Shown here: one piece after another, positions 56,164-62,944 of the stretch
Layout of the letters: each line of letters begins with the position of its first letter
How positions within the stretch are numbered: the first letter of the stretch is position 1
DNA from: Pseudonocardia sp. C8
Lineage (GTDB): Bacteria; Actinomycetota; Actinomycetes; Mycobacteriales; Pseudonocardiaceae
Direction of reading: 5' to 3'
Assembly: GCF_014267175.1 (NCBI RefSeq)
Contig: NZ_JACMTR010000002.1
Coordinates: 3,497,501 to 3,561,500, forward strand
Length of the DNA: 64,000 nucleotides
Notes under the pieces: model-generated
What the model was told of the DNA's origin: nothing
The model's database searches: none
Seen by the model: only the letters and a program-made list of their open reading frames with translations
Program-made: the position numbers and the translations under genes

Positions 56164-56487
56164 ACCGCTCCCCTTCCGCGTCCCGGCTCACGTTCACCAC
56201 GAACGGAGTTGACACGCACCGTACTACGCCAGCATATTTGGCGGCAGTCAGCTTTGCTGGCGAATCGACCGCTGCGGTCCGAGGTCCGGTACGGGCGTCG
56301 GGGGCGGCCGGCGACGGCGTGGGGGGACGCCGGCGCCGTGCAGAGGCCCGCGCCGGGCCTCGGTCCGGGGCGGTCGAGGTCGCCGGCGGCCGGGTCGGCC
56401 GCGTTCGGGGGGTGCGGCCGGCCCGGGCGCCGGCGAGCGGGTGGGAGCCCGCGCGGACGTGCCCACCGGCCTGGCAGAGTGCCGCTC
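56164..56487. other. Divergent promoter region, XRE operon/MTHFS-like gene
   Basis: About 320 bp without a gene. It includes a notably AT-richer core (GCATATTTGG, CAGCTTTGCTGG) with operator-like repeats and a TTGACA hexamer (56209-56214, plus strand, 17-18 bp from GCATAT/CATATT). The right half (56270-56470) is GC-rich and featureless to me. Confidence 0.6.
56227..56262. promoter_or_regulatory. Inverted repeats CGCCAGCA...TGCTGGCG, candidate XRE operator
   Basis: Arms CGCCAGCA (56227-56234) and TGCTGGCG (56255-56262) are exact complements, with an extra TGGCG half-site at 56239-56243. They lie 64 bp upstream of the XRE start and overlap the best promoter-like DNA in the gap, fitting self-repression. 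Confidence 0.6.
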
Positions 56488-57264
56488 ATGAGCCGCCGCC
56501 ACGACCACGACGCCGGGGGCGACCCGGAGACGCTCGCCCGCAAGGCCGCACTGCGCGACGAGGTCTGGACCGCGCTGACCGAGCAGAAGGCGGCCCGGTT
56601 CCCCGGCGCCCGCAACCGCATCTCGAACTTCGTCGGCGCCGAGGCGGCGGCCCGCCGGCTCCGCGAGCTCGACGTGTGGCGCGCCGCCCGCACGATCAAG
56701 TCCAATCCGGACTCCGCCCAGCTGCCGGTGCGGCAGTACGCCCTGGAGGACGGCAAGACCGTCTACATGGCCGTCCCGAAGCTGGCCGAGGAGGACCCGT
56801 TCTTCCTGCTCGACCCCGACCACCTCGCCGACCCGCCGCGCCGGGCGGTGTCCATCTCGAACGCGACCCGGTCGGCCCGGCGGGTGGCGGTCGAAGAGCT
56901 GGAACCGGTCGACCTGGTCGTGACCGGCTGCGTGGCCGTCGGTGCGGACGGGGCCCGGCTCGGCAAGGGCGGGGGCTTCGCCGACCTGGAGTTCGCGCTG
57001 GCCCGCGCGGCCGGCCTGATCTCGGACTCCACCGTCGTCGTCACCACCGTGCACGAGCTGCAGCTCCGCGACGCCGGGGTGATCCCGTGGGCCGGCCACG
57101 ACGCCCCGGTCGACCTTGTCGTCACGCCCGAGCGCGTGATCGACTGCCGCCGGCACCGGCGGACCCGCCCGGACGGCGGCATCCTGTGGGACTCGCTGAC
57201 CGACGAGAAGATCGAGGCCATCCCGCTGCTGGGGCGGCTGCGGAAGGAGGGGCTGACACGGTGA
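56488..57264 (+). CDS. 5-formyltetrahydrofolate cyclo-ligase (MTHFS)-like protein
   Basis: 258 residues of the COG0212 family in its longer, MTHFSD-like form: EVWTALTEQKAARFPGARNR at the start, VGAEAAARRLRELDVWRAAR, YMAVPKL, and the conserved GCVAVGADGARLGKGGGFAD loop that forms the ATP/folate site, then DLEFALARAAGLI. The classical enzyme converts 5-formyl-THF to 5,10-methenyl-THF with ATP; the longer MTHFSD-like group is functionally unassigned. It is the first gene of a coupled trio with a macrodomain protein (GTGA overlap) and a gamma-carbonic anhydrase. The ATG is 7 nt after CAGAGT, a weak leaderless -10. Confidence 0.8.
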   Translation: MSRRHDHDAGGDPETLARKAALRDEVWTALTEQKAARFPGARNRISNFVGAEAAARRLRELDVWRAARTIKSNPDSAQLPVRQYALEDGKTVYMAVPKLAEEDPFFLLDPDHLADPPRRAVSISNATRSARRVAVEELEPVDLVVTGCVAVGADGARLGKGGGFADLEFALARAAGLISDSTVVVTTVHELQLRDAGVIPWAGHDAPVDLVVTPERVIDCRRHRRTRPDGGILWDSLTDEKIEAIPLLGRLRKEGLTR

Positions 57265-57782
57265 GCGTCGAGATCGTCACCGAGCGCGGGGACATCACCG
57301 AGGCCGAGGTCGACGCCGTGGTCAACGCGGCCAACTCGTCCCTGCTCGGCGGGGGCGGGGTGGACGGCGCCATCCACCGTCGGGGCGGCCCGGAGATCCT
57401 CGCCGAGTGCAGGCGGCTGCGCGCCGACACCTACCCGGACGGCCTGCCCACCGGGCAGGCGGTCGCCACCACGGCCGGGAACCTCCCCGCCCGGTGGGTG
57501 ATCCACACCGTCGGACCGGTGTACGCCGAGCGGGAGGACCGCTCGGCGCAGCTCGCGAGCGCCTACCGGGAGTCCCTGCGCGTCGCCGACGAGCTCGGCG
57601 CCCGCACGGTGGCCTTCCCGGCGATCTCCGCGGGCGTCTACGGCTGGCCGGTCGCCGACGCCGCACGGATCGCCGTCGAGACCGTCCGCGGCGCGGACAC
57701 CGCCGTCGAGCAGGCCCGGTTCGTGCTGTTCAGCGACGACGTGCTGCGGGCCTTCGAGGCCGCGGCGGAAGGAGCACGGTGA
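57261..57782 (+). CDS. Macrodomain protein, O-acetyl-ADP-ribose deacetylase (YmdB-like)
   Basis: A 173-residue single macrodomain. ADP-ribose-site motifs: RGDITEAEVDAVVNAANSSL (Asp and Asn for adenine and distal ribose), LLGGGGVDGAIHRRGGPEIL (GGGGVDGAIH catalytic loop), GQAVATTAGNLPARWVIHTV, and FPAISAGVYGWP (second phosphate loop). It removes acetyl from O-acetyl-ADP-ribose or ADP-ribose from proteins. GTG overlaps the previous stop, and its stop overlaps the next GTG, so the three proteins are made together. Confidence 0.92.
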   Translation: MSVEIVTERGDITEAEVDAVVNAANSSLLGGGGVDGAIHRRGGPEILAECRRLRADTYPDGLPTGQAVATTAGNLPARWVIHTVGPVYAEREDRSAQLASAYRESLRVADELGARTVAFPAISAGVYGWPVADAARIAVETVRGADTAVEQARFVLFSDDVLRAFEAAAEGAR

Positions 57783-58303
57783 GTACGAGCACGGGTATCG
57801 AGATCAACGGGCACCGGCCCGAGGTGCACGCCGACGCCTGGGTCGCCCCGGGCGCCGTCCTGGCCGGCGAGGTGCGCATCGGCGCCGAGTGCGGCGTCTG
57901 GTACACGAGCGTGATCCGCGCCGACCTGGCGCCGATCACGATCGGCGCCCGGACCAACGTCCAGGACGGCACGGTCATCCACGCCGACCCCGGGTTCCCG
58001 GCCTCGGTCGGCGACGGCGTCACCATCGGCCACCGCGCGGTGGTCCACGGCTGCACCGTCGAGGACGACGTCCTGATCGGCATGGGCGCGGTGCTGATGA
58101 ACGGCGTCCACGTCGGCTCCGGCTCGCTGATCGCGGCCGGTGCGGTGCTCACCCAGGGCACCCGGGTGCCGCCGGGATCGCTGGTCGCCGGCGTCCCCGG
58201 GAAGGTGCGGCGCGAGCTGACCGACGACGAGCGCAACTCGATCCCGCTGTCGGCCGCAGCGTACGTCCACCTGCTCGGTCAGCACCGGGACGCCCACGGC
58301 TGA
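57779..58303 (+). CDS. Gamma-carbonic anhydrase family protein
   Basis: 174 residues of left-handed beta-helix with hexapeptide repeats (VAPGAVLAGEVRIGAECGVW, VIRADLAPITIGARTNVQDG, TVIHADPGFP, VTIGHRAVVHGCTVEDDVLI) and a C-terminal helix. The metal His positions are conserved (VIHAD, IGHRAVVHG), and the acidic loop of Cam is missing, as in CamH/YrdA-type proteins. Carbonic anhydrase activity of this short group is variable. Translation is coupled to the macrodomain gene. Confidence 0.88.
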   Translation: MSTSTGIEINGHRPEVHADAWVAPGAVLAGEVRIGAECGVWYTSVIRADLAPITIGARTNVQDGTVIHADPGFPASVGDGVTIGHRAVVHGCTVEDDVLIGMGAVLMNGVHVGSGSLIAAGAVLTQGTRVPPGSLVAGVPGKVRRELTDDERNSIPLSAAAYVHLLGQHRDAHG

Positions 58304-58404
58304 ACGCCCCGGTCCGCGAGCACGCCTGCGGCCTGCTCGACCGGTGCCGGTGCGCCCGGCAGCACCACGGGCGTGCGGGAGGACCGCGACGACCGCGGCG
58401 GTGC

Positions 58405-59700
58405 TCACGCGTTCGCGACCAGGTGCTCGAGCCGCGCGGCGACGTGCGCACGGGCGGCCTCGGCGCGGGTGGGCAGGTGGCCGGACCCGAACAGCGGCTC
58501 GCCGGGGGCGGCGTCGCGCACGAGCTGGCGGGCCAGTGTCTGGCGGTGCACCTCGGTGGGCCCGTCGGCGATCGCCATGACCTGGGCGTCGACCATCATC
58601 GCCGCGAACGGCATCTCGCTGGAGATCCCCAGCGCGCCGTGCAGCTGCATCGCCCGCTGCACCACGTCGTGGTACACGCGGGGCATCACGACCTTGACCG
58701 CGGCGATGTCCTTGCGCACGGCCCGGTAGTCCCGGTGGCGGTCGATCAGCCACGCCGTCCGCAGCAGGAGCAGCCGGAACTGCTCGAGGTCGAGCCAGCT
58801 CTCCGCGATCTTGTCCTGGGTGGACTGCAGGTCGGCGAGCCGCCCGTGCCGGGTCGTGCGGGACACCGCCCGTTCCAGCATCAGGTCGAACGCCCGGCGC
58901 ATCTGGGCGATGGTGCGCATCCCGTGGTGGATCCGTCCGCCGCCGAGCCGGGTCTGGGCGATCCCGAACGCCGCCCCCGGCTCCCCCAGCAGGTTCTCCG
59001 CGGGGACCCGCACGCCGGAGTAGCGCAGGTAGGCGTGGCTGGAGTGCTCCGGCGGCTCGGTCCCGATGCCGGCATCGCGGACGATCTCCAGCCCGGGCAC
59101 CTCCCGCGGCACGATGAACATCGACATGCGGTGGTGCGGCGCCGCGTCCGGGTCGGTCACCGCCATCACGATCAGGAACGACGCGTGCCGGGCGTTCGAG
59201 GAGAACCACTTCTCCCCGTCGATCACCCACCCGTCGCCGTCCGGGACCGCCCGGGTGGTGAACAGCGTCGGATCGGCCCCGGCCTGCGGTTCGGTCATCG
59301 AGTAGCAGGACGAGATCTCGCCGTCGAGCAGCGGCTGCAGGTAGCGGTCCTTCTGCTCCGGGGTGCCGAAGCGGGCGAGGATCTCGGCGTTGCCCGAGTC
59401 CGGTGCCTGGCAGCCGAACACCGTCGGCGCCCAGCGGGACCGGCCGAGCAGCTCGTTGAGCAGCGCGAGCCGCACCTGCCCGTAGCCCTGCCCGCCCAGC
59501 TCGGGCCGCAGGTGCGCGGCCCACAGGCCCTGCTCCCGGACCTGCTGCTGCAGCGGGCGCACCAGCCGGCGTGCCGTCTCGTCGGTCTTGTCGTAGGGAT
59601 CGCCGAGCACCAGGTCGAGCGGCTCGACCTCGTCCCGGACGAACGCGTCCACCCAGTCGAGCTTCGCCTGGTAGTCGGGCTCGGTCTCGAAGTCCCACAT
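58405..59700 (-). CDS. Acyl-CoA dehydrogenase, long (ACAD10/11-like) form
   Basis: 431 residues, longer than medium-chain acyl-CoA dehydrogenases. FAD/substrate motifs: SCYSMTEPQAGADPTLFTTR, GWVIDGEKWFSSNARHASFL, GGGRIHHGMRTIAQMRRAFD, LHGALGISSEMPFAAMMVDA and IADGPTEVHRQTLARQLVRD. The RIHHxMR and DGPTEVHR forms place it with the ACAD10/11-type enzymes. It probably acts on long or branched acyl-CoA. It overlaps the SDR stop by one base (TGATG), so the pair forms an operon with the SDR first. Confidence 0.9.
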   Translation of the reverse strand: MWDFETEPDYQAKLDWVDAFVRDEVEPLDLVLGDPYDKTDETARRLVRPLQQQVREQGLWAAHLRPELGGQGYGQVRLALLNELLGRSRWAPTVFGCQAPDSGNAEILARFGTPEQKDRYLQPLLDGEISSCYSMTEPQAGADPTLFTTRAVPDGDGWVIDGEKWFSSNARHASFLIVMAVTDPDAAPHHRMSMFIVPREVPGLEIVRDAGIGTEPPEHSSHAYLRYSGVRVPAENLLGEPGAAFGIAQTRLGGGRIHHGMRTIAQMRRAFDLMLERAVSRTTRHGRLADLQSTQDKIAESWLDLEQFRLLLLRTAWLIDRHRDYRAVRKDIAAVKVVMPRVYHDVVQRAMQLHGALGISSEMPFAAMMVDAQVMAIADGPTEVHRQTLARQLVRDAAPGEPLFGSGHLPTRAEAARAHVAARLEHLVANA

Positions 59701-60464
59701 CAGAAGTTGCCCTTCGCCGCCCAGCCGCCGTCGACCGGGAAGGTGATCCCGGTCTGGAACGACCCCTCGCGGAACAGGTAGGCGACCATCGCCGCGATCT
59801 CCTCGGGACGGCCGAGCCGCCGGATCAGGTGGGCGTCGGCGTTCGCCTCGCGCATCTCGTCGGTGATCCCGGCCAGGATCGGCGTGTCGATGGTCCCGGG
59901 CGCGATGGCGTTCACCAGGACACCCCGGTCGGCGTACTCGAACGCCGCCTGCTGGGTCAGCCCGACGACGCCGCCCTTGGCCGCGGAGTACGAGGCGAGG
60001 TTGGGCAGCCCGCGCAGTGCGGCCATCGAGGAGATGTTGACGATCCGCCCGCCGCCCGCGCCGATCATGTGCGGGATCACCGCGCGCATCCCCAGCCAGA
60101 CGCCCTTGAGGTCGGTGTCGATGACCTCCTGCCAGGCGTCCTCGGTGAGGTCGACGACGGTGTCCGGGCTCTGGCCGTTGACGACGCCGGCGACGTTGGC
60201 GAGCAGGTCGATCCGGCCGTGCTCGGCGGCCAGCGCGGAGGTGACCCGCTCCCAGTCGGCGGCCCGCCGCACGTCGAGCTCGACCGCGGTCGCCCGGCCG
60301 CCGTCCTTCTCGGCGAGGGTCACGGTCTCGCCGCAGTCCCGGATGTCGGCGCAGGTGACCTGCGCGCCCTCGGCGGCCAGCCGCAGCGCGGTGGCCCGGC
60401 CGATGCCCCGTGCGGCACCGGTGACGATCGCGATCCTGTCCTGGAGTCCGTCGTGGACGGTCAT
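59700..60464 (-). CDS. SDR family oxidoreductase
   Basis: 254 residues. TGAARGIG (about 15-22), NVAGVVNGQ, active-site Ser in NISSMAALRG, YSAAKGG with Tyr/Lys, and APGTIDTPIL. A classical NAD(H)-type SDR, with Asp after beta-2 (TCADIRD) favouring NAD. In operon with the acyl-CoA dehydrogenase, so a role as 3-hydroxyacyl or side-chain alcohol dehydrogenase is likely. The stop overlaps the dehydrogenase ATG. Confidence 0.9.
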   Translation of the reverse strand: MTVHDGLQDRIAIVTGAARGIGRATALRLAAEGAQVTCADIRDCGETVTLAEKDGGRATAVELDVRRAADWERVTSALAAEHGRIDLLANVAGVVNGQSPDTVVDLTEDAWQEVIDTDLKGVWLGMRAVIPHMIGAGGGRIVNISSMAALRGLPNLASYSAAKGGVVGLTQQAAFEYADRGVLVNAIAPGTIDTPILAGITDEMREANADAHLIRRLGRPEEIAAMVAYLFREGSFQTGITFPVDGGWAAKGNF

Positions 60465-60540
60465 GGGTGTGCCTCCCGTGGCGAGGTCGGGCCGGAGGCC
60501 GGGGTCCGGCCCCGGGTGGTTGTCGGGGAATCGGTGGCGG

Positions 60541-61545
60541 TCAGGACGCCGCGTCGGTGGAGCCCGGGGCCGGCAGCGCAGGGTGGGCGGACCGGACCCC
60601 CAGGTCGGCGAGGACGGCGTCCAGCAGGGCCCGACCGGGGCCGGGGTCGGTGGCCGGTGGATGGGCGAGCAGCCCGCCCGGGGCCCGCCGGTAGAGCACG
60701 ACGCCGCGCCCGTGGCCGGCGACCGCGGCCAGTGCCGCCTCGAGCTCGGCCCGGCAGGCGCACGACCGGGTGCCGAGCGCGTCCCCGCCGAGGCACTCGT
60801 CGTGCCGGTGGGCGAGGACGTCGGAGTGCCCGGCGGGCTCGCCGGCCACGAGGGCGAGGTGCTCGCCGCCGTCGGGGTGGGAGCGGTAGCCGACGGCGGT
60901 GAACTCGCCGTACCGGGTGGGCAGCCGGCAGCGCGTCACGGCCTCCACCCGCAGCTCGGCGCCGCGCCGGTGCCGCACCAGCTCGGGCACGGTGACGACG
61001 GCGAGGCCGTGCGCGGCCGCGAACGCGGTCAGGTCGGGCCCGGCCGCGGTCCGGCCGTCGGCGCGCAGGATGCGGGCGAGCGCCCCGGCCGGCCGGCACC
61101 CGGCCGCCCGGGCGAGGTCCACCGCGGCCTCGGCGGTGCCGGGTTCGGCGAGCACGCCGCCTGCGGCGGTGCGGATCCCGGCCACGTGGCCCGGCCGGGT
61201 CAGTCCACGCGGGACGGTGGCCGGATCGGCGAGGACGCGGGCGGTCCGGGCCCGGTCGGCGGCCGAGATCCCGGTGCCGACGCCCTCGGCGGCGTCGACG
61301 GTCACCGTGAACCCTGCTCCGGTGCCGCCCGGCACCATCGGCGGGAGGTCGAGCCGCTCGCAGTCGTCCCGGGTCAGCGCGACGCACACGAAGCCGGAGC
61401 TGTGCTGCACGACGAACGCCATGGTGGCCGTGGTGATCCGGTCGGCGGCGGCGACGAGCGCGCCGCCGTCGTGGTCGTCGACGAGCACGACCGGGCCACC
61501 CGCCGCGAGCGCCCGGCCGGCCCGCGCGACACCGGCCGCGCTCAC
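60541..61545 (-). CDS. RibB-RibA-like protein with degraded active sites and truncated GTP-cyclohydrolase domain
   Basis: 334 residues. Residues 1-205 follow 3,4-dihydroxy-2-butanone-4-phosphate synthase: MAFVVQHSSGFVCVALTRDD, CERLDLPPMV, VGTGISAADRARTARVLADP. However, the metal motif RENEGD is replaced by HDGGAL, the GHTEAAxDL His is lost (EPGTAEAAVDLA), and the CEIxxxDG Glu is lost (ARILRADG). Residues about 210-290 match the start of GTP cyclohydrolase II, keeping the zinc Cys set in ECLGGDALGTRSCACRAE, but the GTP-binding and catalytic remainder is absent. It is therefore probably not a riboflavin enzyme. The GTG overlaps the PucR stop (GTGA). Confidence 0.78.
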   Translation of the reverse strand: MSAAGVARAGRALAAGGPVVLVDDHDGGALVAAADRITTATMAFVVQHSSGFVCVALTRDDCERLDLPPMVPGGTGAGFTVTVDAAEGVGTGISAADRARTARVLADPATVPRGLTRPGHVAGIRTAAGGVLAEPGTAEAAVDLARAAGCRPAGALARILRADGRTAAGPDLTAFAAAHGLAVVTVPELVRHRRGAELRVEAVTRCRLPTRYGEFTAVGYRSHPDGGEHLALVAGEPAGHSDVLAHRHDECLGGDALGTRSCACRAELEAALAAVAGHGRGVVLYRRAPGGLLAHPPATDPGPGRALLDAVLADLGVRSAHPALPAPGSTDAAS

Positions 61546-62831
61546 CGGGGCCCGCCCGTCGCGAGACCGTCGACCTGGAACGCCAGCTGGGCGGCGAGCA
61601 GCGCGTCGAAGCGGCGGGTGTCGAGCCCGGTCAGGTGTTCGATGCGCCCGAGCCGGTAGCGGACCGTGTTCTCGTGCACCCCGAGCACCCGCGCGGCGGC
61701 CCGGACCTGCGCCCCGGCGGCCAGGTAGGTGCGCAGCGTCTCGACCAGGTCACCGCCGGACTCGGCGTCGCTGCGCCGCAGCGGGCCCAGGCACTGCTCG
61801 GCGAACCGGACCGCCACGTCGGTCCGCTCGCCGCTCACGACGAGGCGCAGCGTGCTCAGCTCGGTCACCGGGACGACGCCCGCCGCAGCACCGAGCGACG
61901 CCGCGATGCCGTCGACCTCGCGGGTCTCGGACAGCGCCGCCGGGAAGCCCGGGACGTCGCGGACCGGCCCGGAGACCACCACCCGCCGGATCCCGGTGGC
62001 GGCGGCGACCCCGTCCATCCCCTCGCGCAGGAGCCCGTGCACCGTGCGCAGCCCCGCGGGCCCGGCGTCGCCCGCCAGGGCCACGAGCGCCACGACCGCG
62101 TCCGGTTCGGCCAGCACCGCCGGTTCCGCGCCGAGCGCGGCGCCGAGCGCACCGGCCACCCCGCCGCGGCACGCCCCCGGCGACCGCCCGGCCCGCACCG
62201 GGCACCGGACCAGCACGTGCCCGGCGGTCGGGTCCAGTCCCACCTGGGCGGCGAGCCGGCTGAGGTCGGGCGCGGGCCGGGTGCCACGCAGGAGATCGGC
62301 CAGGACGTCGTCGTGGTTGCGGGCGACGGCGCGGGTCGTGCGGACCTCGCCGAGCCGCTGCACCGACAGGATCGCGGCCGCCTGCTCGGCGACCCGGGTG
62401 TCGGTCGGGGTGAGGGGGCGCCCGAGCTCGGCGAGGTCCAGATAGCCCGCGACCGCACCCTCGACGACCAGGACGGCGAGCAGGTGCCGCCGGGCCAGCC
62501 CGTGCGCCGGGGCGGGCGCCAGCACGACCGACCGCCGCGCGGGCCCGAGCCGGGCGGTGGCCTGCCGCAGCGCGGGGACATCGGGCGGGAGCGCCGGTGG
62601 GGCGTCGAGGCGGAAGACGGCCGGTGCCGCCCAGCAGCGGACGCCCAGATGCTCGTCACGCAGAGTGACAGGCAGGCCGAGCAGGAGCGCGAGCCGGTGG
62701 ATCAGCTCCTCGGCGTCCGCCCCGCCGAGAACGGTGGCGGACAGGTCTCCCAGCAGCCGCGACAGCGAATCGACCGGGGCCGGTTCGCCGTCGAGCGCGG
62801 GAGCCCGATCGATCGTGAGGGGGCTCGCCAT
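61542..62831 (-). CDS. PucR/CdaR family transcriptional regulator
   Basis: 429 residues: a GAF-like N-terminal part (about 30-150, GLPVTLRDEHLGVRCWAAPA, HLLAVLVVEGAVAGYLDLAE), a central CdaR/GGDEF-like segment (DVLADLLRGTRPAPDLSRLA and following), and the C-terminal PucR HTH (LVETLRTYLAAGAQVRAAAR, VLGVHENTVRYRLGRIEHLT). It is cotranscribed with the RibB-RibA-like gene and divergent across 113 bp from the LLM flavin oxidoreductase, which it may control together with a TetR-type site in between. Confidence 0.87.
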   Translation of the reverse strand: MASPLTIDRAPALDGEPAPVDSLSRLLGDLSATVLGGADAEELIHRLALLLGLPVTLRDEHLGVRCWAAPAVFRLDAPPALPPDVPALRQATARLGPARRSVVLAPAPAHGLARRHLLAVLVVEGAVAGYLDLAELGRPLTPTDTRVAEQAAAILSVQRLGEVRTTRAVARNHDDVLADLLRGTRPAPDLSRLAAQVGLDPTAGHVLVRCPVRAGRSPGACRGGVAGALGAALGAEPAVLAEPDAVVALVALAGDAGPAGLRTVHGLLREGMDGVAAATGIRRVVVSGPVRDVPGFPAALSETREVDGIAASLGAAAGVVPVTELSTLRLVVSGERTDVAVRFAEQCLGPLRRSDAESGGDLVETLRTYLAAGAQVRAAARVLGVHENTVRYRLGRIEHLTGLDTRRFDALLAAQLAFQVDGLATGGPR

Positions 62832-62893
62832 GACTCCCTGTCACCTCCGTTGGTGCCTTGACCCGCTGTGACGCGCCGCACTACCCTCGCAGC

Positions 62894-62909
62894 CCTAACG
62901 ATCGTTAGG
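62894..62909. promoter_or_regulatory. Perfect 16-bp palindrome CCTAACGATCGTTAGG
   Basis: A perfect palindrome of the TAACGATCGTTA type used by many TetR-family repressors, 35 bp before the LLM oxidoreductase start and immediately after a possible -10 (TACCCT, 62882-62887). No TetR gene is next to it, so the regulator is probably beyond the window's right edge. Confidence 0.7.
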
Positions 62910-62944
62910 CAACCCCTCCGTCCCCTTCAGAGAGGCGAACCGCC

